Shown in pieces: positions 17,571-25,344 of a stretch of DNA of 34,157 bases. Both the position numbers and the translations under genes were made by a program. Source of the DNA: Verrucomicrobiota bacterium (GTDB lineage Bacteria; Verrucomicrobiota; Verrucomicrobiia; Limisphaerales; JAIPKD01); the NCBI GenBank assembly GCA_021733835.1, contig JAIPKD010000028.1, positions 1 through 34,157 of the forward strand, read 5' to 3'. Every line of letters begins with the position of its first letter. Position 1 is the stretch's first letter. The notes below the pieces were generated by a model. The model searched no databases. It was not told the origin of the DNA and saw only the letters and a program-made list of their open reading frames with translations.

Positions 17571-18377
17571 GTGCCGACCAAGACGATTGCTGTAGCCAAC
17601 CAGAAGGGCGGGGTGGGGAAAACGACCACCGCCGTAAATATCGCGGCGTGCCTGGCGGACTCGGGAGAGAACGTGTTGCTCGTGGATTTCGATCCACAGG
17701 CGAACGCGACCAGTGGGCTCGGCTTCGAGAAGACCGAGGGTGCGAGCATTTATGAGGCGCTGTTGGGGCGCGGCGGATTAAAGGAGAAGATTTTACGCAC
17801 TGCGTACGAACATCTGTTTCTTGTGCCGAGCGAGGTTGATTTATGTGGCGCGGAGATGGAGTTGGTTCAATTCGATGATTATCTATACAGGCTGAAGCAT
17901 GTTCTTGAACCATTGCGTGACTCCGCCGAGTTCGATATCATAATAGTCGATTGCCCGCCGTCTTTAGGGATTTTAACGTTGAATGCCTTCGCGGCGGTTG
18001 AATGGTTGTTGGTGCCGTTGCAATGTGAGTATTATCCTCTGGAGGGGATTACGATGGTAACCGACTTGCTTTCACAATTGATGCAGTCCGGGGTGAATCC
18101 GGATTTGAAACTCCTGGGTGTGGTGCTGACTATGTACGATGGGCGTACGCGGCTTTCGCAGCAGGTAGTGAGCGAGGTGCGCGAGCATTTCCCGAAGGCC
18201 GTATTCGAGACGGTGATCCCGCGCGCCACGCGATTGGCGGAGGCGCCAAGCTTCGGCAGGCCTATAATCGACTACGATCCGTATAACGCCGGCGCGGCGG
18301 CGTACGAAGTGCTCGCTCAAGAAGTCCTGGTTCGGCTGAGCGGAATGCGAGGGGATTCCGGCTCCGGAGAGTCTTGA
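17571..18377 (+). CDS. parA: ParA/Soj-family ATPase, no ParB partner nearby
   Basis: Deviant-Walker ATPase of the ParA/MinD family, 268 residues. The KGGVGKTTT motif holds the signature lysine K12 and catalytic-loop lysine K17. The switch region FDPQANATSGLGF and Walker B DIIIVDCPPSLG follow. The short N-terminus and the overall motifs fit chromosomal Soj rather than MinD or plasmid ParA with an added DNA-binding domain. The start is a GTG with no clear Shine-Dalgarno. Soj is normally followed by parB; here the next gene is an MscS channel, so its cargo cannot be deduced. Confidence 0.88.
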   Translation: MPTKTIAVANQKGGVGKTTTAVNIAACLADSGENVLLVDFDPQANATSGLGFEKTEGASIYEALLGRGGLKEKILRTAYEHLFLVPSEVDLCGAEMELVQFDDYLYRLKHVLEPLRDSAEFDIIIVDCPPSLGILTLNAFAAVEWLLVPLQCEYYPLEGITMVTDLLSQLMQSGVNPDLKLLGVVLTMYDGRTRLSQQVVSEVREHFPKAVFETVIPRATRLAEAPSFGRPIIDYDPYNAGAAAYEVLAQEVLVRLSGMRGDSGSGES

Positions 18378-18409
18378 TTAGATAGCTTTTTGTCATAATA
18401 GAGAATTCG

Positions 18410-19759
18410 ATGAAAACACGTTTCGCTTTTTGTATGAAACTGGGTGTTGTTTTTTGTGTATTACTTGCGTCGTTAACGTGTGTTTTAGGTCAGACAAACA
18501 ACGAGACGCCGCCGCCTGAGCCGCCCGTGATGGATATCCCGGAAGCGTCGCCCGTTGACGAGGTAGCGGGCTCTGTCGAGGTCGTTGGCGATACCGGTAG
18601 GATCACATTTGGTTTGGATGAGGTCGGCATTCTCGAGGGCCGCTTCCTCGGCGTGCCGTTGTGGCAGTATGCGGCTTCGGCGGTCTTTATTATATTGGCG
18701 TTTGTTGCGGCTATTATTTTAGACCGTCTTCTTCTGAAGTTTGTCAGGAAATTCGTTCGGAAACTCGAATCCAGGGTGGCGGATGCGACAGTGAAATTAT
18801 TCGAGACGCCGGTGAGGCTGATTATCTTTGTGATCCTCCTTCATGCGGGTCTGAAAGCATTCGATTGGCCGGAGTGGTTGAAGGTGTACCTCTTAAACGG
18901 GCTTAATATAGTGATAGGTATATCGTTGACTTTCGTGGTTGTGAGGGTGTTGGACATGCTCCTGATTCTGTGGCGGAACCGCTCGCCGTTGAAGGACGAC
19001 AAGGCGTTCAATGATCAGATGTTCCCGCTTATACGGAAGTGCATCATCGGTTTTATCATAGTTACCGCCATACTGGTTATAGCGCAAAACCTGGGATTCA
19101 GCATTACCGGTGCGTTGGCGTCGCTGTCGATAGGCGGGCTCGCTCTGGGTCTTGCGGCACAAGATACACTGGCCAATCTGTTCGGCGGGATTTCCGTTTT
19201 CCTGGATAAACCATTTCAGGTCGGTGAACGTGTTCTATTGGATAAGAATGTAGACGGCGTTATCGAGTATATAGGGCTTCGGAGCACGTGGATCAGAAAT
19301 TTAGACGGGCACCTGGTAAGCGTTCCGAATAAGACGGTTGCCAACGCGACTATAACGAATATCGCCAAGAGACCGAACATCAAGACCGTGATGAATATCG
19401 GAATTACCTACGATACCCCAACCGAGAAGGTGGAGCGCGCCTATCAGATTTTGGAGGAGGTTTATAAGAAGCATCCCATGACCTTCGATGTCTGGATTTC
19501 GTTTAACGCCTTTGCGGAGTCATCGTTGAACTTCCTGGTTATCCATTGGTGGAATTCGGTTGATTACAAGGCGTACTTGGAGGGCATGCAGACGTTTAAC
19601 CTCGAGATCAAACGCCGTTTCGACGCCGAACGTATCACCTTCGCGTTCCCGTCGCGTACTATATTCATGAAACAGGATTCGGATTTCCTGGTTCGTAGTG
19701 TAACCGCCGGTGTGTCAACCGCTGCGCATGAGAAGAATCCTGAGGCCGATGATAATTAG
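18410..19759 (+). CDS. MscS-family mechanosensitive ion channel
   Basis: Small-conductance mechanosensitive channel, 449 residues. A signal peptide (about 1-27) and a Pro/Glu-rich extracytoplasmic stretch precede four hydrophobic segments. The last, pore-lining segment (SIGGLALGLAAQDTLANLFG) has the Gly/Ala pattern of MscS TM3. The beta domain follows (FQVGERVLLDKNVDGVIEYI, then VSVPNKTVANATITN) and a C-terminal alpha/beta domain. Such channels release solutes on hypo-osmotic shock. It starts 32 bp after the ParA-like gene; its last 45 bp overlap the convergent TauE/SafE gene. Confidence 0.9.
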   Translation: MKTRFAFCMKLGVVFCVLLASLTCVLGQTNNETPPPEPPVMDIPEASPVDEVAGSVEVVGDTGRITFGLDEVGILEGRFLGVPLWQYAASAVFIILAFVAAIILDRLLLKFVRKFVRKLESRVADATVKLFETPVRLIIFVILLHAGLKAFDWPEWLKVYLLNGLNIVIGISLTFVVVRVLDMLLILWRNRSPLKDDKAFNDQMFPLIRKCIIGFIIVTAILVIAQNLGFSITGALASLSIGGLALGLAAQDTLANLFGGISVFLDKPFQVGERVLLDKNVDGVIEYIGLRSTWIRNLDGHLVSVPNKTVANATITNIAKRPNIKTVMNIGITYDTPTEKVERAYQILEEVYKKHPMTFDVWISFNAFAESSLNFLVIHWWNSVDYKAYLEGMQTFNLEIKRRFDAERITFAFPSRTIFMKQDSDFLVRSVTAGVSTAAHEKNPEADDN

Positions 19760-20077
19760 GAATCCTCCGAATGCGCGGCGCAGGTTGCCCGATGAAAGCT
19801 GAGACGTGAGCCACGCGCCGAGGTACCCGCCGGCGATAGCCGTCGGCGCGATTGAGAGCGCCAATGTTATGTTTACATCCTTTTGATCCCAATGTTTCAG
19901 CATTCCCACTATGGCGGTTGGGATAATTATCGCCAGTGAAGTGCCTATGGCGATCTTTATAGGGACTTTCAGAAAAAACATCAGCGCCGGCACAATCACA
20001 ATGCCCCCGCCTACGCCGAACAGTCCGCTGATCACTCCGCTGATCAGACCGATTAAACCTGCTAGTAAATATTGCAT
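19715..20077 (-). CDS. Half-size TauE/SafE-family membrane permease
   Basis: A 120-residue protein with about four membrane helices. The N-terminal motif GVISGLFGVGGGIVIVPAL is the signature of the TauE/SafE (DUF81) family, linked to transport of sulfonates, sulfite or organic anions. Full-size members have two such halves in about 250 residues, so this is a single half, as in some bacteria where it may work as a homodimer. It is not obviously a truncated gene, since the frame ends cleanly after the fourth helix. The 3' end overlaps the MscS gene on the opposite strand by 45 bp. Confidence 0.8.
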   Translation of the reverse strand: MQYLLAGLIGLISGVISGLFGVGGGIVIVPALMFFLKVPIKIAIGTSLAIIIPTAIVGMLKHWDQKDVNITLALSIAPTAIAGGYLGAWLTSQLSSGNLRRAFGGFLIIIGLRILLMRSG

Positions 20078-20331
20078 ACAAATGATTTAATGCCTTGTTA
20101 ATGCGATATGGACAAACATTTTTTTCGTGCGGCGCCGGAAGATAGGGGTATCGTTTTTTTAAACTGTTGGAATATAATGTTGGTAAATATTGGTGTGATT
20201 GATAATACTGTATTCCAATTGAAAAAAATTGAACGATAGAAGTCTTAACTTGTTGTTTTTTATGGCCTTGTCGTTGTCCGCCGGCGTGCCGGGATTCGAA
20301 AAGGCTTAAGAATATTATATAATATCAGAGT
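20078..20331. other. AT-rich divergent intergenic region
   Basis: About 250 bp between the divergent TauE/SafE and TlpA-like genes, clearly more AT-rich than its surroundings. A plus-strand frame of 43 codons (20108-20239) is open but has no Shine-Dalgarno or recognisable product, and I do not call it a gene. A TATAAT at 20318-20323 lies only 9 bases before the next ATG. No convincing terminator was found. Confidence 0.5.
20295..20323 (+). promoter_or_regulatory. Possible promoter placed very close to the TlpA-like start codon
   Basis: TATAAT at 20318-20323 with TTCGAA 17 bases upstream (three of six -35 matches). Initiation 6-7 bases downstream would fall about 1-2 bases before the ATG at 20332, giving a leaderless or nearly leaderless mRNA. 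The lack of a Shine-Dalgarno before this ATG agrees with that, but AT-rich DNA produces such boxes by chance. Confidence 0.3.
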
Positions 20332-21747
20332 ATGAAAAGAGACGAATCTCGAACTATTAGTTCATGTGGCTATGTATATTTTTTGATTTTGGTTGTCGGC
20401 GTTTTGTTTATTCTCGCTGCGGGCGCCGATGTGTCGGTGATGGGTGAAACACCGGCTAAAACGCCGGATATCGGCGATTCCGTAGCCGCGGAGACAGCGC
20501 AAGCTGTCGGTGACGAGCCGCCCGCTGAGAATTCCGGCGACAAGGAAGCAAGTAATGTCGGTGAAGAACCGCAGCCGGCCGATCAAGCTGAAGAGGATTC
20601 GGAAGAAGCCGCCGATCAAGCGTGGGAGGAAATACTGCGGTTGAGTGTGCCGCCCGATTATCCGGAGGATTGGAACGATAATCCCCCGACGTACAAAGAA
20701 CTCGAGGAGTATAACCGGCGCCAGGCGGAATTAGCCGCATTGGCGGCGCGTAAGGCACGGGAATTCTATAACAAGTACCCGAAGGATAACCACGCGAACA
20801 ATGCGCGCAGGCGCGAGTTCGAATTGCTGACAATAGCCGAGCAGCTGGGGAATACAAATGTCCTCGAACGCCTGTTGCAGATGGAGAATAAACGGCTTGA
20901 AAGCGGGCAATTGAGCGAGGACGCGCGCTTCGAGCTGCTCGCCCGGCGCGTGCAGCGTAAGGCGATGAAAAAGGTGAAAGACGGGATGTCATCGGTCGCC
21001 GCGGAACTGGAAAAAGGTGTTCGCTCGCTGCAATCGGATTTCGGGAATCGTCCCGAGATTTATGAGTTTCTCATGATCGTCGCCGACAACAGCGCCCCCG
21101 ACAAGGCGCGTCGGTTGGCGAATGAGATATTGTCGGGCGAAACTTATCCGGGCGTGAAATCCGAGGCGCGCGCGTTGCAGCTACGCCTGGACCTCATCGA
21201 TAAGCCGTTGAATATCGAATTCACGTCGTTGGATGGAGACAAGATTTCCGTTGCGGAGCTGAAAGGTCAAGTTGTGTTGGTCTATTTCTGGGCCACTTGG
21301 TATGGACCGTGCCTGGAAGATATTCAGAAGTTGAACGAAATCTATAATGAATACCACAAGAAGGGTTTTGAAATTATCGGGATTAATATCGACGAAGATA
21401 AGAACGCGCTCAACGCATTCCTTAAACAGCAAAAGGTGGAGTGGCCGCAGTTTTTTGACGGAAAAGGATGGGAAAGTAAGTTCGTGCAGAAGTATAGGCT
21501 GAGCAATATACCCGAGATGTGGTTGCTGGATAAAAAAGGGTGCCTCCGTTACTTGAATGCGGGCGAGGATTTGATAAGCAAAATCGAGGAGCTACTTTCG
21601 GAAGAATTCGAGAAACCTGTAGAAGAATCGGATACCCAGGCGGAGGATACCCAGGCCAAGGATGATCAGGCCAAGGATGATCAGGCCGTGGACTCAACAA
21701 ATACGGATTCAACAAATACAAATCACCCAGAAAAGGTTGAACAATGA
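20332..21747 (+). CDS. TlpA-like thioredoxin-fold protein with degenerate active site (YGPC)
   Basis: A 471-residue exported or membrane-anchored protein. A hydrophobic segment (about residues 13-31) is followed by an acidic Pro/Glu linker and a helical, charged middle region. From about residue 290 comes a TlpA/AhpC-type thioredoxin fold: VVLVYFWATWYGPCLEDIQ, then GFEIIGINIDED, then SNIPEMWLLDKKG with the cis-proline. The motif is W-Y324-G-P-C327, so the usual first catalytic cysteine is tyrosine (codon TAT, one base from TGT). The C-terminus ends in 5-residue acidic repeats. The stop overlaps the next gene as ATGA, tying it to the sugar importer. Dithiol redox activity is unlikely; a monothiol or binding role is inferred. 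Confidence 0.8.
   Translation: MKRDESRTISSCGYVYFLILVVGVLFILAAGADVSVMGETPAKTPDIGDSVAAETAQAVGDEPPAENSGDKEASNVGEEPQPADQAEEDSEEAADQAWEEILRLSVPPDYPEDWNDNPPTYKELEEYNRRQAELAALAARKAREFYNKYPKDNHANNARRREFELLTIAEQLGNTNVLERLLQMENKRLESGQLSEDARFELLARRVQRKAMKKVKDGMSSVAAELEKGVRSLQSDFGNRPEIYEFLMIVADNSAPDKARRLANEILSGETYPGVKSEARALQLRLDLIDKPLNIEFTSLDGDKISVAELKGQVVLVYFWATWYGPCLEDIQKLNEIYNEYHKKGFEIIGINIDEDKNALNAFLKQQKVEWPQFFDGKGWESKFVQKYRLSNIPEMWLLDKKGCLRYLNAGEDLISKIEELLSEEFEKPVEESDTQAEDTQAKDDQAKDDQAVDSTNTDSTNTNHPEKVEQ
21631..21720 (+). repeat. Six 15-bp tandem units encoding acidic pentapeptides
   Basis: In-frame 15-bp units at the 3' end of the TlpA-like gene encode DTQAE, DTQAK, DDQAK and DDQAV, followed by a second type, DSTNT, twice. 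Neighbouring units differ by one to a few bases. The result is a hydrophilic, probably disordered tail just before the stop. Confidence 0.85.
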
Positions 21748-22736
21748 AGAAGCATATTACTATTGGCGGAGCTGTTGGATTATTCATTTTTTGCGCGATC
21801 GGTTTTGCGGTATTAACAAGCGGCTGCGGGCCGAAAGAGACCGGTGAGCCGGATAAACCTCGAGTGGCGCTGATAATGAAATCCCTTGCCAACGAGTTCT
21901 TCATGACCATGGAGAATGGTGCGCGCGATCATCATAAAAGCCATAAGAATGAATATAAACTAGTCGTAAATGGGATCAAAAACGAGCTGGACGTGAGCAA
22001 GCAGATCGATCTGGTCGATCAGATGATAGCCCAGCAAATGGATGCCATAGTGATAGCGCCGGCGGATTCCAAGGCGCTGGTTCCTGTTTGCCGCAAGGCG
22101 GTAAATGCCGGGATAGTAGTTGTTAATATAGACAATAAATTCGACGACGCCGTGCTCGATGACCAGGAATTGGATATTCCGTTTGTCGGTCCTGATAACC
22201 GCAAAGGCGCGAGGAAAGTGGGTGAATACCTGGCAAACCGGCTCGATGAGGGTGATAAAGTGACCATTATCGAGGGCGCGCCGAATACGTTTAACGGTAT
22301 CCAGCGTAAACTGGGATTCGAAGACGCCATGAACGCTGCGGGTATGCAAATAGTCGGTTCGCAATCGGGATACTGGGAAACCGATAAAGCGAATAAGGTC
22401 GCCGCCGCGATGATTACCGAGTATCCCGAGCTGAAGGCCATCCTTTGCGCAAACGACAGCATGGCGCTCGGCGCCATATCGGCGTTGCGTGCGGCCGGGA
22501 AGACGGACGAGATCAAGGTGGTCGGATTCGACAACATCTCCGCGGCGCAACAGTTATTGGAGTCCGGCCGGCTTCTGGCAACGGCCGATCAGCACGCGGA
22601 CATGCTCGCCGTTTACGGGATCGAATACGCGCTGGAGATAATTGAAACCGGGCAGAAACCCCAAGACCGTGAAACGCCGGTCGACCTTATAACGGCCGAA
22701 TCAATTTCCGCCGAAACAGATGATACGACGCAATAA
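21744..22736 (+). CDS. rbsB: Sugar ABC transporter substrate-binding lipoprotein (RbsB-like)
   Basis: Periplasmic-binding protein of the ribose/galactose (Peripla_BP_4) type, 330 residues. The N-terminus has a signal peptide with lipobox-like LTSGC, making C28 the likely lipidated residue. The mature part begins with VALIMKSLANEFFMTMENGA and continues with APADSKALVPVCRKAVNAGI and DNRKGARKVGEYL, typical of this family. Its ATG overlaps the stop of the TlpA-like gene. The ATPase, permease and a ribokinase follow, which makes ribose or another pentose the best guess, but ligand specificity cannot be read directly. Confidence 0.88.
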   Translation: MKKHITIGGAVGLFIFCAIGFAVLTSGCGPKETGEPDKPRVALIMKSLANEFFMTMENGARDHHKSHKNEYKLVVNGIKNELDVSKQIDLVDQMIAQQMDAIVIAPADSKALVPVCRKAVNAGIVVVNIDNKFDDAVLDDQELDIPFVGPDNRKGARKVGEYLANRLDEGDKVTIIEGAPNTFNGIQRKLGFEDAMNAAGMQIVGSQSGYWETDKANKVAAAMITEYPELKAILCANDSMALGAISALRAAGKTDEIKVVGFDNISAAQQLLESGRLLATADQHADMLAVYGIEYALEIIETGQKPQDRETPVDLITAESISAETDDTTQ

Positions 22737-22759
22737 TTTGCGCGGTTATACGGATCGAA

Positions 22760-24343
22760 ATGGATTCACTCTTATCGGTTTCGAATATCTGTAAGACCTA
22801 TGCGGTGCAGGTGCTTTCGAATGTGGATTTCTCCCTGCGCCGCGGTGAGGTGCACGCGCTTGTCGGAGAGAACGGCGCCGGTAAGAGCACGCTTGTTAAG
22901 ATCATTTCCGGCCTGATCCGGCAGAGTGCGGGGTCCATGGAATTAAACGGACGCCCTTTTGCGCCGGGATCAAGGATGGACGCGGAGCAATGCGGCATCC
23001 GTACCGTACTTCAGGAGCTTAATTTAATAGGGAATCTTACCGTCGCGGAGAACCTGTTCTTCACCGGAATCCCCAACCGCTTCGGCTTGATCAGATACCA
23101 TGAATTAAACAAAGCCGCCGCGGTGCTGCTCGATAGATTCGGCCTGACCGGCGTGAATCCACGAATGAAAGTCAGCGCCTTGGGGATAGGCAGACAGCAG
23201 CTTTTGGAAATAGCGGCCGCGATGTCATGCGAGTCACCCATCCTTATAATGGATGAACCCACCGCCGCGCTAATGGACCCGGAGGTGGAATTACTTTTCA
23301 AACACATCAAGGAAAAACGCGACAACGGCTCGAGCGTCATTTACATATCGCATAGGATTGAGGAGATAAAGCGGATAGCCGATCGGATAACCATTCTTCG
23401 CGACGGCTGCATAGTAGGCACGTATAACGCCGCGGATATCGGGAATGACGAAATAATCAATCAAATGGTCGGGCGGAGCATGGATCAAGTTGTCGAGCGT
23501 CGTTCGCAGGCCTCGGCGCGGATTGCGCTAAAGGCGAAAGGACTGACGCGACGTCCGTTCTTTCATGATGTGAGTTTCGAGCTGCGCAAGGGCGAAATAC
23601 TCGGTTTCGCCGGCCTGATGGGGTCGGGCAGGACCGAGACCATGCGCGGTATTTTCGGCGCCGATCGTTTCGAGTCTGGGGAGATTTATCTTGATGATTC
23701 TCAGCAGCCTGTATCGATTAAGTCACCGCGGCATGCGGTTCGAAACGGTATCGCCTTGTTGACCGAGGATAGAAAGGAGCAAGGTCTGTTCTTGCCGTTG
23801 TCCTTGCGCGAGAATATTACGATTACCAATATCGGCGCCGTGGCGTCGCGTATCGGATGGATTAACCATGAACATGAACACGCGGAGGCCGATGATTGGA
23901 TAGGGAAGCTCGATTTACGTTGTAGGTCGCCGGAGCAGAAGGCCGTGGAATTAAGCGGCGGAAACCAGCAGAAACTGGTCATCGCAAAATGGATGTTCCG
24001 CGATTGTCGCATCCTGATTTTCGACGAGCCGACTAGGGGCATCGATGTGGGCGCGAAGGTCGAAATCTACAAGTTATTGAATAACCTGTCCGAGCGGGGT
24101 AAGGCGATTATCATGGTTTCATCCGAGCTAAACGAGTTAATGGCCTTGTGCGACAGGATAGCGGTGATGTCCGCCGGAAAACTGGCGGGGGTTTTTGATC
24201 GCGGTTCTTGGTCGCAAGAAATTTTAATGGAGGCGGCGTTCAGCGAATACTTAACCGGCGAACGGCGGAATCCACAATCTCCCCTCGACGAGGGAAAGGA
24301 TGAGACCGGGCCGGTGAATCACGAGACATCGAATCTATCATGA
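22760..24343 (+). CDS. rbsA: Sugar ABC transporter ATP-binding protein, two NBDs (RbsA-like)
   Basis: Tandem ATPase of the carbohydrate-uptake CUT2 class, 527 residues. The first domain has Walker A GENGAGKST (36-44) and Walker B ILIMDEPTAA; its signature reads LGIGRQQ rather than the common LSVGQ. The second has the degenerate Walker A GLMGSGRTE that is normal for this class, a complete LSGGNQQK signature and FDEPTRGIDVGAK. The polar C-terminal tail is slightly longer than usual. It is 23 bp after the binding-protein gene and overlaps the permease gene as ATGA. Confidence 0.92.
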   Translation: MDSLLSVSNICKTYAVQVLSNVDFSLRRGEVHALVGENGAGKSTLVKIISGLIRQSAGSMELNGRPFAPGSRMDAEQCGIRTVLQELNLIGNLTVAENLFFTGIPNRFGLIRYHELNKAAAVLLDRFGLTGVNPRMKVSALGIGRQQLLEIAAAMSCESPILIMDEPTAALMDPEVELLFKHIKEKRDNGSSVIYISHRIEEIKRIADRITILRDGCIVGTYNAADIGNDEIINQMVGRSMDQVVERRSQASARIALKAKGLTRRPFFHDVSFELRKGEILGFAGLMGSGRTETMRGIFGADRFESGEIYLDDSQQPVSIKSPRHAVRNGIALLTEDRKEQGLFLPLSLRENITITNIGAVASRIGWINHEHEHAEADDWIGKLDLRCRSPEQKAVELSGGNQQKLVIAKWMFRDCRILIFDEPTRGIDVGAKVEIYKLLNNLSERGKAIIMVSSELNELMALCDRIAVMSAGKLAGVFDRGSWSQEILMEAAFSEYLTGERRNPQSPLDEGKDETGPVNHETSNLS

Positions 24344-25332
24344 ACAATCCCGAAGACCGATCGAAGCGTAAACAAGGTTCAGCGCAGGGTGGATTGAACG
24401 CGGTGCTGGCGGATTACGCGGGCATGCTTGTCGCTGTTGCGGCGTTGATAACGCTGTTTAGTCTTACGACCGAACATTTTTTCAGTCCGGAAAACTTCAG
24501 GACGATAGCGAATCAGATTCCGGCCGCGATAATTGTCGCCACCGGCATGACGTTTGTCCTGATCATTGCCGGGATTGATTTGTCGGTTGGGTCGGTGCTC
24601 GGTTTCTGCGGTGCGGTGCTGGGAGCTGCGATAGTTAATTGGAACGTTCATCCGCTGTTGGCCGTTTTATTAACCTGCGTAGCGGGCATGGCCTGCGGTG
24701 TGTTCAACGGTTGGGTTTCGAATAAATGGTCGGTACCGTCATTCATCGTAACCCTCGGTATGCTGGAGATAGCCAGGGGCGGCGCGCACCTGGTGACCCG
24801 GTCGCAGACGCAATATATCGGGTCGGCCATCGGCGGGTTGGCGGATGCGTCGGTTGCGGGGATTTCGCTGCCGTTTATTATTGCGCTTGTTATCGTGGCG
24901 GCGGGGCAGCTTGTACTTTCCAGAACGGTATTCGGGCGTTACCTGATAGCGATCGGGACGAACGAGGAAGCGGTGCGGCTCTCGGGTATTGATCCGCGGC
25001 CGATCAAGGTGCTTGTGTTTGTCATCAGCGGTCTTCTTGCGGCCGTGGCGGCGGTGATCGATACATCGCGATATCAATCCGCGAATCCGAACGCCGGTGA
25101 TGGATTCGAGCTTCAGGCCATAGCCGCCGTTGTGATAGGCGGTACCAGTCTTATGGGGGGACGCGGCCCGGTGGTGCGGTCTTTTTTCGGAGTATTGATA
25201 ATCGCCGTGCTCAACGCAGGCCTCGCATCGCTCGGGGTCAAGGACGAATATAAACGATTGATAACAGGACTGGTGATCGTTGCAGCCGTGGTGCTGGATC
25301 AATACCGCCAGAGATTCACCGCAAAGAGTTAA
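24340..25332 (+). CDS. rbsC: Sugar ABC transporter permease (RbsC-like)
   Basis: BPD_transp_2-family permease, 330 residues with about nine or ten membrane helices. Family hallmarks are ATGMTFVLIIAGIDLSVGSV near residue 70, the coupling-loop segment GTNEEAVRLSGIDPRPIKV, and AIAAVVIGGTSLMGGRG. It overlaps the ATPase gene by 4 bp, and ribokinase follows 12 bp later. The permease would act as a dimer with the two-domain ATPase. Ribose is inferred from the neighbouring kinase. Confidence 0.92.
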   Translation: MNNPEDRSKRKQGSAQGGLNAVLADYAGMLVAVAALITLFSLTTEHFFSPENFRTIANQIPAAIIVATGMTFVLIIAGIDLSVGSVLGFCGAVLGAAIVNWNVHPLLAVLLTCVAGMACGVFNGWVSNKWSVPSFIVTLGMLEIARGGAHLVTRSQTQYIGSAIGGLADASVAGISLPFIIALVIVAAGQLVLSRTVFGRYLIAIGTNEEAVRLSGIDPRPIKVLVFVISGLLAAVAAVIDTSRYQSANPNAGDGFELQAIAAVVIGGTSLMGGRGPVVRSFFGVLIIAVLNAGLASLGVKDEYKRLITGLVIVAAVVLDQYRQRFTAKS

Positions 25333-25344
25333 TACTGAGAAAGA

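Noticed and set aside
20108-20239. 43-codon plus-strand ORF in the AT-rich gap
   Set aside because: No Shine-Dalgarno, no recognisable motif, and its AT-rich codons resemble the surrounding non-coding DNA.
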